A DNA stretch of 40,328 nucleotides from Leptotrichia sp. oral taxon 879 str. F0557 (GTDB lineage: Bacteria > Fusobacteriota > Fusobacteriia > Fusobacteriales > Leptotrichiaceae): the NCBI RefSeq assembly GCF_000469385.1, contig NZ_KI271347.1:1-40328 (forward strand). Direction: 5' to 3'. The position numbers and the translations under genes were made by a program. Of this stretch, positions 1 through 8,740 are shown one piece after another. The notes under the pieces are model-generated. The model saw only the letters and a program-made list of their open reading frames with translations, ran no database searches and was not told where the DNA came from. How positions within the stretch are numbered: position 1 is the stretch's first letter; every line of letters begins with the position of its first letter.

Positions 1-44
1 GATGTCTTTTTACATTTTTCTGCAAAGGGACATCTCCTTTTTTT
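1..44 (+). terminator. Probable terminator of a gene upstream of the window
   Basis: GATGTC at 1-6 can pair with GACATC at 29-34, and a run of T follows (38-44). The left side may be cut by the window edge, so the stem could be longer. No coding sequence is visible in 1-286 apart from this hairpin and the aconitase promoter region. Confidence 0.5.
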
Positions 45-219
45 ATATAAATTAATTTTTTTTGATAATATTTTTCAAAACAATTTATTTGATATTCAAA
101 TAATAAAAAGTTTGATTAAGAAACAAGATTTGAATATACAAAAAGGCTGTATTTATTAGCTTAAAACAAAAGATTTATAATATATATGCAATTATATAAA
201 AAATATATAATATATATCG

Positions 220-248
220 TTGACACCGTTAATGATTAGTAATATAAT
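220..248 (+). promoter_or_regulatory. Consensus sigma-70 promoter of the TCA operon
   Basis: TTGACA at 220-225 and TATAAT at 243-248 are separated by exactly 17 bp, matching the housekeeping consensus perfectly. The start of transcription would be near 255, giving a leader of about 30 nt before the aconitase ATG. An 8-bp inverted repeat (85-92 and 96-103) lies about 120 bp upstream and could be an operator, but nothing else supports that. Confidence 0.85.
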
Positions 249-286
249 GGAAGTATAATTGAAAGTTATGTAAGGAGGGCAATATT

Positions 287-2266
287 ATGTCTATAAGTAA
301 AAATTTGAACTCTAATAATATGAGTTTAACGTATAAGATTTTAGCTAAAAATCTTTTAAAGGGTGAATTGAAAGCCGGAAATGAAATTGCTGTCAGAGTT
401 CATCAGACACTTACACAAGATTCCACGGGAACGATGGCTTATCTGCAGTTAAATGCTATGGATGTCGATAAAGTTGCAACTGAAATTTCTGTAGCTTATG
501 TTGATCATAATATGCTGCAGTCTAGTTTTGAGAATGCAGATGATCATGAGTTTATTAAAACATCAGCTGAAAAGCACAACATAGTTTTTTCAAAACCGGG
601 AAATGGAATTTGTCACAGATTACATTTGGAAAGATTTGGAAAACCTGGGAAAATACTGATTGGATCAGATAGCCACACTCCAACTGGAGGAGGACTTGGA
701 ATGCTTGCAATTGGAGCTGGGGGACTTGATGTTGCGATTGGAATGGCGCGAGGACTATATTATTTAAAAGTTCCGAAAGTTTACAATATTGAGCTAAGAG
801 GGAAATTACAGTCTTGGGTGTCAGCTAAAGATGTTATTTTGTATGTCTTGAAACAGCTTACAGTAAAAGGTGGAGTTGGATACGTGATGGAATATACTGG
901 AGATGGGATTAAATCACTATCAGTTGAGGACAGAGCAACAATTACAAATATGGGAGCTGAGTTAGGGGCAACAACATCAATTTTTCCAAGCGATGAGTAT
1001 ACAAAAATTTTTTTGGAAAAACAGTCACGGGGAGATGATTTTATAGAATTATTGCCTGATGAAAATGCGTTTTATGATGATAAGTTAGTTGTAAATTTGG
1101 ATGAGCTGGTACCACTTGCAGCTTTTCCTCATAGTCCTGACAATGTACATAAAATTCCAAAGGACAAAAAATTAAAAGTCGATCAGATTGCGATTGGTTC
1201 ATGTACAAATTCATCGTATTCAGATTTTATGAAGCTTGCAGCAATTTTAGATGGGAAAAAAGTTCATCCAGATGTAAGTCTTGTATTATCGCCAGGTTCA
1301 AGCAATATTATGAAAATGATTTCAGAAAACGGTGCATTGGCAAAGTTTATAGCAGCTGGAGCAAGATTATTAGAAGCTGCGTGCGGACCTTGTATTGGAA
1401 TGGGGCAAGCGCCAAAAACGGATGGAATTTCACTTAGAACATTTAACAGAAATTTTAAGGGAAGATGTGGAACAATGAGTGCTGGAGTATATCTAGTAAG
1501 TACAGAAACGGCAGCTGCGTCAGCAATTATGGGATATTTGACTGATCCTAGAGAATTGGGAGCAGAAATTATTGTAGAAGAGCCTGAAAAATTCGAAATA
1601 TCAGATAACTATTTTATTTTCCCAAATCCAAATGAAGAAGAAGCAAAAAGGGAAAGAGAAGCAGTAAAAATCGTAATGGGACCTAACATTAAGCCATTTC
1701 CGATTGGAGAAGAGTTACAAGACAGTATTACACGGAAAGTTATCTTAAAGACGGGAGATAATATTACAACAGACGATATTTGTCCATCAAATGCCGCATT
1801 ACTACCATTCCGTTCAAATATTCCAAAATTATCCGAACATTGCTTTGAAACAATTATTCCAGATTTTAAGGAAAGAGCTGAAAAAAATAATGGCGGAATA
1901 GTTGTTGGAGGAGAAAATTATGGGCAAGGTTCAAGCCGTGAACATGCTGCATTATTGCCGCTTTATCTTGGTATAAAAGCAGTTATTGCAAAATCCTTTG
2001 CAAGAATACATAAGGCAAACTTGATAAACAGCGGAATTATACCATTAGAATTTGAGAATGTGGAAGATTACGATAAAATTGACGAATACGATGAATTACA
2101 GCTGTCGGACATTCTAAATTCATTGGTAAATGGAAGATTTATAATAAAAAATATTACTAAAAATACTGAATTTCCTGCAAAATTCAATGGTTCAGAGAGA
2201 GAACTTAAAATCTTAAAATTTGGAGGATACTTGAAATTTGCAACAAGTGATGAGTTTTTAAGTTAA
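287..2266 (+). CDS. acnA: Aconitate hydratase
   Basis: Aconitase isomerises citrate to isocitrate through cis-aconitate with a [4Fe-4S] cluster. The 659-residue protein has the expected layout. The N-terminal three-domain core contains GSDSHTPTGGG and the cluster cysteines C306 (in GSCTNSS), C366 and C369 (in ACGPCIGMG). The C-terminal swivel domain has GDNITTDD and the active-site loop GQGSSREHA. The length is that of the shorter aconitase subfamily and well below the ~890 residues of E. coli AcnA, so the symbol is only approximate. The start is an ATG with AAGGAGG 9 nt upstream and a consensus promoter before it. It leads an operon with isocitrate dehydrogenase and citrate synthase, so it forms part of a route from acetyl-CoA and oxaloacetate to 2-oxoglutarate. 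Confidence 0.93.
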   Translation: MSISKNLNSNNMSLTYKILAKNLLKGELKAGNEIAVRVHQTLTQDSTGTMAYLQLNAMDVDKVATEISVAYVDHNMLQSSFENADDHEFIKTSAEKHNIVFSKPGNGICHRLHLERFGKPGKILIGSDSHTPTGGGLGMLAIGAGGLDVAIGMARGLYYLKVPKVYNIELRGKLQSWVSAKDVILYVLKQLTVKGGVGYVMEYTGDGIKSLSVEDRATITNMGAELGATTSIFPSDEYTKIFLEKQSRGDDFIELLPDENAFYDDKLVVNLDELVPLAAFPHSPDNVHKIPKDKKLKVDQIAIGSCTNSSYSDFMKLAAILDGKKVHPDVSLVLSPGSSNIMKMISENGALAKFIAAGARLLEAACGPCIGMGQAPKTDGISLRTFNRNFKGRCGTMSAGVYLVSTETAAASAIMGYLTDPRELGAEIIVEEPEKFEISDNYFIFPNPNEEEAKREREAVKIVMGPNIKPFPIGEELQDSITRKVILKTGDNITTDDICPSNAALLPFRSNIPKLSEHCFETIIPDFKERAEKNNGGIVVGGENYGQGSSREHAALLPLYLGIKAVIAKSFARIHKANLINSGIIPLEFENVEDYDKIDEYDELQLSDILNSLVNGRFIIKNITKNTEFPAKFNGSERELKILKFGGYLKFATSDEFLS

Positions 2267-2309
2267 GATTTTGGCTTTATTGTTCAAAATTAAGTTGGTA
2301 AAAACATAG

Positions 2310-2336
2310 AAATTGAGAAAATTACTTTCAATTTTT
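2310..2336 (+). terminator. Weak AT-rich hairpin between aconitase and isocitrate dehydrogenase
   Basis: AAATTGA (2310-2316) pairs with TCAATTT (2328-2334), which runs into five T residues. The stem is short and AT-only apart from one pair, so it would at most attenuate transcription. No strong promoter is visible between it and the next gene. Confidence 0.3.
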
Positions 2337-2389
2337 GAATTTTAAAGTTTTAATCGTATAGAAAAATAGAATAGGAAGAGTGATTTTTT

Positions 2390-3391
2390 ATGAAGAAAGT
2401 AACATTAATACCTGGAGATGGGATTGGATATGAAATATCTGAAAGTTTAGTGGAAATTTTTAAGGCTGCTAAAGTTCCAATTGAATTTGAAACTGAAAAT
2501 GCAGGAGCAGATGTTTATGAGAAAACAGGAGAATTAATACCAAACAGCCTTTATAAAAGCGTTGAAAAAAATAAAATTGCTATAAAAGGGCCGATTACTA
2601 CACCGATTGGGAAAGGGTTTAGAAGTATAAATGTGTATCTTAGAAAAAAATATGATTTATATACAAATTTTAGACCCTCAAGAAATTTACCGGGAATTAA
2701 GACTCGGTATGAAAATATTAATTTAGCAATTTTTAGAGAAAATACTGAAGGAATTTATATTGGTGAGGAAAAGTATGAAAATGATGAAAAGACAAGTGCA
2801 ATTGCTATAAAACGAATTACAAGGAAAGGAAGCGAACGAATTATAAGAAGTGCATTTGAATATGCAAAAAATAACGGACTTTCTAAAGTTACAGTTGTAC
2901 ATAAGGCAAATATACTGAAATTTACAGATGGAATGTTTCTGGAAATTGCAAGAGAAGTTTCAAAAAGTTATGAAGGAATTGAACTGGAAGAGCTTATTGT
3001 TGATAATATGTGTATGCAGCTTGTTACAAATCCAGAAAGATTTAGAGTAATTGTTACGATGAATTTATATGGAGATATTTTATCGGACTTAGTGGCTGGA
3101 CTTGTAGGGGGACTGGGAGTTGCCCCGGGAGCAAATATTGGAGATGATATAGCTATTTTTGAAGCTGTGCATGGCTCTGCACCGGATATTGCGGGGGAAA
3201 ATAAGGCAAATCCTTTGGCATTGCTGCTATCTTCATTAGAAATGCTAAAATATTTAAAGCTGAATGATTTTGCAGAAAATATAGAAAATGCTATTTTAAA
3301 GGCATTGGAAGAAGGGTGTAAAACGAAAGATTTGGGTGGAAATGCTGCAACGACTGAATTTACAAAAAAAATTATTGAAAATTTAGGATAG
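2390..3391 (+). CDS. icd: Isocitrate dehydrogenase, NAD-dependent type
   Basis: This 333-residue enzyme belongs to the isocitrate/isopropylmalate dehydrogenase family and oxidatively decarboxylates isocitrate to 2-oxoglutarate. It begins with the family N-terminus LIPGDGIGYEI. It carries the substrate-binding FRPSRNLPG stretch, the AIFRENTEGIY motif, the metal-binding NLYGDILSD segment and the GSAPDIAG nucleotide loop. The length and the absence of the insertions seen in the ~415-residue NADP enzymes favour the NAD type. Isopropylmalate dehydrogenase is the main alternative, but no leucine genes are nearby, and its position between aconitase and citrate synthase settles the call. It ends 9 nt before the citrate synthase start. 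Confidence 0.9.
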   Translation: MKKVTLIPGDGIGYEISESLVEIFKAAKVPIEFETENAGADVYEKTGELIPNSLYKSVEKNKIAIKGPITTPIGKGFRSINVYLRKKYDLYTNFRPSRNLPGIKTRYENINLAIFRENTEGIYIGEEKYENDEKTSAIAIKRITRKGSERIIRSAFEYAKNNGLSKVTVVHKANILKFTDGMFLEIAREVSKSYEGIELEELIVDNMCMQLVTNPERFRVIVTMNLYGDILSDLVAGLVGGLGVAPGANIGDDIAIFEAVHGSAPDIAGENKANPLALLLSSLEMLKYLKLNDFAENIENAILKALEEGCKTKDLGGNAATTEFTKKIIENLG

Positions 3392-3400
3392 GAGGGCATT

Positions 3401-4732
3401 ATGAAAAGTGATTTTATAAATGAGCTAGGCACGTTATTTAATCAGAATAATTCGATTTCAGACGATATTTACAATAAGCTTGATGTGAAAAGAGGGCTTA
3501 GGAATAAAAATGGGACAGGGGTTCTGGTTGGATTAACTAAAATTGGGTCAGTTTTAGGGTATTCGGTAAACAAAAAAGGGAAAAAGATTCCAGAAAAAGG
3601 AAAGCTTTATTATAGAGGAATTTCGATTGACAAGCTTGTTGAGCAGTTTGAGGAAGAGAAGACATTTTGCTTTGAAAAAACGATGTTTTTGCTACTTTTT
3701 GGAAAAGTTCCTTCTAATTTCGAATTAAAAATGTTTGTAAGCACGTTGAAAGAGTACAGGCACTTGCCGGATGAATTTATAGAGGATTTTATCTTGAGAA
3801 AACCTAGCACAGATATAATGAATCATCTTCAAAGAGCTGTTTTATGCCTGTATACGTTGGATGAAAATCCAGATGACGTGAGCTTATCAAATTTAATAGA
3901 TCAGTCTTTAAGTTTAATTGCAAAATTTCCAAGTTTATTAGTATACTGTTATCAGGCATGCAATTATAAGCATTTTAAAAAGAGTTTGATAATTCATAAT
4001 CCAATGGAGGAATACAGCATTGCTGAAAATATTCTTCATATGCTTAGAAGCGACAGCAAATTTACAAAACTGGAATCTGAAATACTGGACTTAATTTTAG
4101 TTATACATGCAGAACACGGTGGTGGAAACAATTCAACATTCACTTCGCACGTAATTTCTTCCACAAGGACAGATACCTATTCTTCAATTTCTGCTTCAAT
4201 TGGTTCGTTAAAAGGGCCTATGCATGGTGGAGCAAATTCGATGGTTACAAAAATGATAAAGGATATGAAAAAAAATTCCAATCCTTATGATGAAATAAAA
4301 TTGAAAGAATATTTAAAAAAAATATTTGAAAAAAAAGTATTTGATAAGACAGGACGAATTTATGGAATGGGACATGCAGTTTATACAGTTTCAGATCCAC
4401 GTGCTGAAATTTTGAAAAAAAAGGCTTACGAACTGGCAAAGGAAAAAGATGCGCTTGAAGAATTTCAACTTTTTTCAAATGTTGAAAAATTTACGAAAGA
4501 AATAGGAAAAGAATTAAAAGGCAAAGATTTTGAAATTTGTGCAAATGTTGATTTGTATTCAGGATTTGTGTACAAACTTCTGAATATTCCACAGAATATA
4601 TTTACACCATTATTTGCGTTGTCGAGAATAGCGAGCTGGAATGCACACAGGATGGAGCAGATTCTTGTTGATAAAAAATTAATTCGTCCAGCATATAAAG
4701 CAATTGATGAAGATGGAAATATATTTTTATAA
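3401..4732 (+). CDS. gltA: Citrate synthase
   Basis: It condenses oxaloacetate and acetyl-CoA to citrate, the first step feeding the two genes upstream. The 443-residue protein has the two catalytic histidine regions, GPMHGGAN and GMGHAVYTVSDPR (the latter with the catalytic aspartate region downstream), and the family EHGGGNNSTF segment. GGAGGG overlaps the icd stop codon 5 nt before the ATG, so translation is probably coupled. A 2-methylcitrate synthase is a formal alternative, but no propionate genes accompany it. The operon ends just downstream at a strong terminator. The unusual order (acn-icd-cit) and the absence of other TCA genes suggest a biosynthetic role, making 2-oxoglutarate for glutamate. 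Confidence 0.92.
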   Translation: MKSDFINELGTLFNQNNSISDDIYNKLDVKRGLRNKNGTGVLVGLTKIGSVLGYSVNKKGKKIPEKGKLYYRGISIDKLVEQFEEEKTFCFEKTMFLLLFGKVPSNFELKMFVSTLKEYRHLPDEFIEDFILRKPSTDIMNHLQRAVLCLYTLDENPDDVSLSNLIDQSLSLIAKFPSLLVYCYQACNYKHFKKSLIIHNPMEEYSIAENILHMLRSDSKFTKLESEILDLILVIHAEHGGGNNSTFTSHVISSTRTDTYSSISASIGSLKGPMHGGANSMVTKMIKDMKKNSNPYDEIKLKEYLKKIFEKKVFDKTGRIYGMGHAVYTVSDPRAEILKKKAYELAKEKDALEEFQLFSNVEKFTKEIGKELKGKDFEICANVDLYSGFVYKLLNIPQNIFTPLFALSRIASWNAHRMEQILVDKKLIRPAYKAIDEDGNIFL

Positions 4733-4741
4733 TTTTTTTAG

Positions 4742-4774
4742 AACAGGGAGAAGATTTTATTCTCCTTGTTTTTT
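4742..4774 (+). terminator. Rho-independent terminator of the TCA operon
   Basis: AACAGGGAGAA (4742-4752) pairs at 10 of 11 positions with TTCTCCTTGTT (4760-4770). A 7-nt loop separates the arms and a T run follows to 4774. Confidence 0.9.
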
Positions 4775-4787
4775 ATCTATTTTTCCA

Positions 4788-4816
4788 TTGTCATTTTGCA
4801 ATTTATGGGATATAAT
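4788..4816 (+). promoter_or_regulatory. Promoter of the gntR/two-component operon
   Basis: TTGTCA (4788-4793) and TATAAT (4811-4816) are separated by 17 bp. The promoter sits between the TCA terminator and the GntR gene, so the regulators form a separate transcription unit. Confidence 0.8.
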
Positions 4817-4848
4817 AAAATTGATGTTTCTTGAAAGGAGTTACACCA

Positions 4849-5553
4849 GTGAGTAAATATAAGGAAGTTTATAATGATATAAAGGAAAAGATTACAAATG
4901 GAACATTTAAGGCAAGAGAATTTTTAAAAAGCGAATCTGAACTTGCACGTAAATATTCATATTCAAAAGATACGATAAGAAAAGCCTTGTCAATGCTTGA
5001 ACTAGATGGATATATTCAGAAAATTAAAGGAAAAAATTCGATGGTTCTTGAGAATGGAAGATTTAAAAATAGCCTGTCAAATTTACGTACTTCAAAGGAA
5101 CTGAATCAAATTGAAAATATTAATATAAAAACCAATCTCATTGATTTGAGACTTATTCAGGGAGACTCTGAACTTATGAGAATTTTTGAAGTATCTGAAG
5201 AAGCTTTGTTTTATAGGGTTTTACGTACAAGAGTTTTGGATGGGGAAGCGCTTGAATATGAAAAGACTTACTTTGATAAGCGAATTGTACCATTTTTAGA
5301 TAAAAAAATTGCAGAAAGTTCAATTTACGATTATCTTGAAAAAAAATTACATCTAAAAATATCCCATTCACGACGAGATATAAAATTTAGATATGCTACT
5401 GAAAATGAAAAAAAACATATGGATTTAAAAGACTTTAATCTAGTTGTCGTAATTGAAAGCCATACTTATCTTTCTAATGGAACATTGTTTCAGTATGGCG
5501 TAAATTTATATAGGCCTGATAAATTCGTTTTTTCAACAGTGGCAAAAAGATAG
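4849..5553 (+). CDS. GntR family transcriptional regulator with UTRA domain
   Basis: This is a 234-residue cytoplasmic DNA-binding regulator. Residues 1-70 form a GntR winged helix-turn-helix (LARKYSYSKDTIRKALSMLE, then DGYIQKIKGKNSMVL). The rest fits a UTRA effector-binding domain (RVLRTRVLDGEALEYEKTYF and SHTYLSNGTLFQYG), as in HutC/TreR-type regulators. The start chosen is a GTG with AAGGAG 8 nt upstream; an in-frame TTG at 4831 lies upstream of this ribosome binding site and is less likely. The ligand is unknown. UTRA domains usually bind sugar phosphates or other small molecules. The gene is directly followed by a response regulator, and the neighbouring TCA operon is a possible target, but that is only inference. 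Confidence 0.85.
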   Translation: MSKYKEVYNDIKEKITNGTFKAREFLKSESELARKYSYSKDTIRKALSMLELDGYIQKIKGKNSMVLENGRFKNSLSNLRTSKELNQIENINIKTNLIDLRLIQGDSELMRIFEVSEEALFYRVLRTRVLDGEALEYEKTYFDKRIVPFLDKKIAESSIYDYLEKKLHLKISHSRRDIKFRYATENEKKHMDLKDFNLVVVIESHTYLSNGTLFQYGVNLYRPDKFVFSTVAKR

Positions 5554-5568
5554 GCAAGGTGAAAATTT

Positions 5569-6252
5569 GTGAGAATTTTAGTAATTGAAGATGAAAAGAA
5601 TCTGAATGATATAATTGTAAAAAAGCTAGTATTGGAAAAATATTGTGTGGATAGCTGTTTTAATGGAAATGATGCGCTGGACTATATTTTTTCTGTTGAA
5701 TATGATGTTATTGTTTCTGATATTATGCTTCCTGGGATAGATGGATTTGAAATTTTAAGAAGAATAAGGGAGAAAGAAATAAAAACACCTGTTTTATTAT
5801 TGACTGCAAGAGATGGAATAGAGGACAGGGTAAAGGGGCTTGACTATGGAGCTGACGATTATTTAGTAAAACCATTTGCTTTTGATGAACTGATGGCAAG
5901 AATAAGAGTGCTTTTAAGAAGAAATCCGTCAAGCAGTAATTCAAATGCAAATAATATATTCTCAATTGCAAATTTAACAGTTAATTGCAACTCTCACGAT
6001 GTTTTTCGCGATAAAATGCCGATAAAGCTGTCAACTAGGGAATTTACAATTTTGGAATATATGATTAGAAATAAAGAGCGTGTGCTTTCAAGAGAACAAA
6101 TTGAGCAGCATATATGGAATTATGACTATGAAGGCGGTACAAACGTGATAGATGTCTATATCAGATATTTAAGAAGAAAAATTGACAAGGATTTTGAACC
6201 TAAATTAATTCATACAATTCGTGGAGTCGGCTATGTGTTAAAGGCTGAATAG
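5569..6252 (+). CDS. OmpR/PhoB-type response regulator
   Basis: This 227-residue protein is the output half of a two-component system. The N-terminal receiver domain (1-120) has the acidic pocket in VIEDEKN, the phosphorylated aspartate D51 in VSDIMLPG, the conserved T in LLLTARDG and the lysine in LVKPFAF. The C-terminal winged helix (about 130-227) contains LSTREFTILEYM and the recognition region NVIDVYIRYLRRKID. The start is a GTG preceded by AAGGTGA. It lies 15 nt after the GntR gene and 36 nt before its sensor kinase, so the three are probably co-transcribed. Confidence 0.94.
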   Translation: MRILVIEDEKNLNDIIVKKLVLEKYCVDSCFNGNDALDYIFSVEYDVIVSDIMLPGIDGFEILRRIREKEIKTPVLLLTARDGIEDRVKGLDYGADDYLVKPFAFDELMARIRVLLRRNPSSSNSNANNIFSIANLTVNCNSHDVFRDKMPIKLSTREFTILEYMIRNKERVLSREQIEQHIWNYDYEGGTNVIDVYIRYLRRKIDKDFEPKLIHTIRGVGYVLKAE

Positions 6253-6288
6253 GTTTTAAATCTAAATAAAAAGGAATAAAAATAAACA

Positions 6289-7644
6289 ATGAAAAGATTT
6301 TTTAATAACAGTTCAATAAAGTTAAAAATTGGTTTATGGTACATGGGAATTATGATTTTGCTTGTATTTTCATCACTGGCTATAGTTTTTTATATCAGTG
6401 AAAATATTATTCATTCGAGTGTACGAACTTATCTAAAAGATGTAGTAATTCATAGGCTTGACTATTTGACTATAAAAAATGGGGAAATTATAATTGACAG
6501 CAACTTTGATACAATGATTCAGAATGTGGAAATTGCCATTTATGACAAGGATTTCAAATTTCTTTACGGAAATTCACCAAATGGATTTGAGATGGACAAT
6601 AGAAAGTCAAAGGATGATAAAATTATGATTATTAGAAGCAATAATCAGAAATGGTATGTCTATAACAAGACAATTGAACTTGGAAATTATGGAAAAGTAT
6701 GGATTCGAGGAGTAATGCCTAATATTGGACAATCAAGTGCCATTGAAACAGTTATTCAGATTTCCTTTGTAATTTTGCCATTTTTCCTTATACTTTCAGC
6801 AATTGGAGGCTACATTATTACAAAAAATGCCTTTACGCCAATTGAAAAGATTAGAAGAATTGCAGAAAAAATCAACGAAGGAAATGACTTGTCACAGCGA
6901 ATAAATCTTGGAAAAGGCGATGATGAGCTTCACACACTTGCAAATACTTTTGATGTAATGTTCGATAGGCTTCAGACATCTTTTGAAAATGAAATTCAGT
7001 TTACTTCGGATGTTTCGCATGAATTAAGAACACCGATTACAGTAATTTTGACACAGGCGGAGTACGGGAAAGACTCGATAAGTTCAGTCGAAGATGCACA
7101 AAAATCCTTTGGAATTATTGAAAAAGAAGGGCAAAAAATGTCAAAACTAGTCTCGCAATTACTAACTTTAGCTAGAATGGAACGAGGAAGACAAAAACTG
7201 AATATCGAAAACATCAATTTAAGTGAATTGCTAGAAATGATTATTGAAACTCAGACTTTAAGTGCAAATACTAAAAATATAAAATTTGTTACAAATATAA
7301 TGCCTGAAATTTATGCAAGTATTGATGAAATGATGATTATGCGAGTTTTTACAAATCTAATTTCAAATGCAATTTCGTATGGAAAACAGAACGGAACAGT
7401 TACAGTTGAATTATTTCTTCAAGAAAATAGGATTGTCAGTAAAATTTCAGATGATGGAATAGGCATTTCGGAAGACAAGCTGGATAAGATATGGCTAAGA
7501 TTTTATCAAGTAGATCCGTCTAAAAATGGTGATAATTCAGGACTTGGGCTTTCAATGGTAAAAAAGATTGTAGAACTGCATAAAGGAGAGATTTTTGTAG
7601 AAAGTGAACTTGGGAAAGGAACAACTTTTACAATAATTTTATAA
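6289..7644 (+). CDS. Membrane sensor histidine kinase
   Basis: This 451-residue inner-membrane kinase pairs with the response regulator just upstream. A first transmembrane helix spans about residues 15-37, followed by a ~115-residue periplasmic sensor region. A second helix lies at about 155-177, then a HAMP domain (to about 235). A HisKA domain has H244 in SHELRTPIT. The ATPase domain has an N box (NLISNAISYG), a DDGIGI G1 box and GLGLSMVKKIV. The domain set is complete. The two small exported PepSY proteins that follow suggest an envelope signal, but the stimulus cannot be read from the sequence. Confidence 0.94.
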   Translation: MKRFFNNSSIKLKIGLWYMGIMILLVFSSLAIVFYISENIIHSSVRTYLKDVVIHRLDYLTIKNGEIIIDSNFDTMIQNVEIAIYDKDFKFLYGNSPNGFEMDNRKSKDDKIMIIRSNNQKWYVYNKTIELGNYGKVWIRGVMPNIGQSSAIETVIQISFVILPFFLILSAIGGYIITKNAFTPIEKIRRIAEKINEGNDLSQRINLGKGDDELHTLANTFDVMFDRLQTSFENEIQFTSDVSHELRTPITVILTQAEYGKDSISSVEDAQKSFGIIEKEGQKMSKLVSQLLTLARMERGRQKLNIENINLSELLEMIIETQTLSANTKNIKFVTNIMPEIYASIDEMMIMRVFTNLISNAISYGKQNGTVTVELFLQENRIVSKISDDGIGISEDKLDKIWLRFYQVDPSKNGDNSGLGLSMVKKIVELHKGEIFVESELGKGTTFTIIL

Positions 7645-7990
7645 AAACTGAAAAAATCAAAAAAAATTTTACACTCTAAAATAGTGATAAATAGCGGATA
7701 ATATACAAAATTGAAAAAAATTTTTTAAAAAATGTAAAAAAATTAAAAGTTCTCATTTTTCTTTAATGTTTATATGGTACTATTATCTTGTCAGGAGGAG
7801 ATGATATAATAGTTCAATTTTAGAACAAATTACTCGAGTAAAAAATAATCAGTAAATTGCTGTGAAAAAATGAAGAAATTAGTTAGTTATCAATTCAGAA
7901 AGGGAAGGAGGGAATTTATCAGGTAATTGTATATTGAAGAAAAAAGAGAAATAAATATTAGACAGAATTAGAAAGAAGGGGATGAAAGCG
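7645..7990 (+). other. Non-coding gap between the kinase and the PepSY genes
   Basis: About 345 bp without a convincing gene. TATAAT at 7805-7810 and an extended -10-like TGGTACTAT (7775-7783) are possible promoter parts, but neither has a good -35 at the right distance. A GGAGGAG at 7794-7800 is followed only by a two-codon frame. The gap probably holds the promoter of the PepSY pair and possibly sites for the adjacent response regulator. Confidence 0.4.
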
Positions 7991-8278
7991 ATGATGAAAA
8001 ACAAATTACTAATATCAATGTTATCTGGAGTTTTAATTATCAATATAATGAGTTTTTCAGCTATGAAGGATCGTAAAAAAGTACCAGCGGTAAAAGCGAA
8101 ACAAATAGCTCTAGCTAGAATCCCCGGAGCAACATTTGCAAACGTTCTTGAATTTGATTCAAAAGGCAGTAAATCTTATAAAGGACAAATTAATTACAGA
8201 AATACTGTCTACAATTTTGAAATAGACGTCTATACTGGAAAGATTATTAATTGGAGTGAAGAAAAAAGTAATAGATAA
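7991..8278 (+). CDS. Small exported PepSY-like protein 1
   Basis: This is a 95-residue protein with an N-terminal signal or anchor (KNKLLISMLSGVLIINIMSF) and one PepSY-like unit. The unit has AKQIALARIPGA, a central beta strand, and a C-terminal YNFEIDVYTGKIINW, the usual E-hD-h-TGKhh pattern. PepSY units occur in extracytoplasmic proteins and are thought to modulate peptidases or sense envelope state. AAGGGG at 7976-7981 gives 9-nt spacing to the ATG at 7991, whereas the in-frame ATG at 7982 directly abuts it. It overlaps the long frame of the next gene and follows a two-component system, which suggests co-regulation. Confidence 0.75.
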   Translation: MMKNKLLISMLSGVLIINIMSFSAMKDRKKVPAVKAKQIALARIPGATFANVLEFDSKGSKSYKGQINYRNTVYNFEIDVYTGKIINWSEEKSNR

Positions 8279-8306
8279 AAATAAAAAAGAGTTTATGGAG
8301 AAAAAT

Positions 8307-8663
8307 ATGATAAATAAAAAAATAATAAAAAAAGGGAATTTAAATTATACAATTACACTGATGGTTTTCCTGCTTTCTGTCAATCTTTTGGCAAAAGGAA
8401 GCACTGATTATGTTAAAAAGGAGAAATTAGTTCCGATGGTAAACATAAAAACATCCAATGGACAGATAACGCCAAGCAGGGCAAAGGAAATCGCATTGGG
8501 ACACGTTGGAGTCTCAGAAGGTTCAGCTAATTTTAAAAAAATAAAATTAGATAATAAAAATGGAAGACCTGCCTATGAAATAGAGTTTATTGCAAACAGT
8601 TCCAGATATGAATTTACTATTGACGCTGTAAATGGCTCAATTATAAAATTTGAAAAGAGATAA
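8307..8663 (+). CDS. Small exported PepSY-like protein 2
   Basis: This 118-residue protein has a signal peptide (ITLMVFLLSVNLLAKG) and one PepSY unit: ITPSRAKEIALGHVGV, then a C-terminal YEFTIDAVNGSIIKFE. It is related in layout to the preceding gene and is probably an old duplicate. The frame is open from a GTG at 8256 that overlaps the previous gene. The ATG at 8307 is preferred because GGAG (8297-8300) lies 6 nt upstream and the signal peptide then starts normally. A clear terminator follows, so the pair ends this transcription unit. Confidence 0.75.
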   Translation: MINKKIIKKGNLNYTITLMVFLLSVNLLAKGSTDYVKKEKLVPMVNIKTSNGQITPSRAKEIALGHVGVSEGSANFKKIKLDNKNGRPAYEIEFIANSSRYEFTIDAVNGSIIKFEKR

Positions 8664-8672
8664 AATAAAAAT

Positions 8673-8715
8673 AAAGACTATATGGAAAATGAATAATATC
8701 TATATAGTCTTTTTA
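8673..8715 (+). terminator. Rho-independent terminator after the PepSY pair
   Basis: AAAGACTATAT (8673-8683) is perfectly complementary to ATATAGTCTTT (8702-8712), and more T residues follow. Confidence 0.85.
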
Positions 8716-8740
8716 TAATATTTAAATTTTATGGTGTTTT

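Noticed and set aside
2968-3432. A 154-codon frame on the minus strand within icd
   Set aside because: It is a shadow of the conserved dehydrogenase, without a ribosome binding site or a recognisable product.
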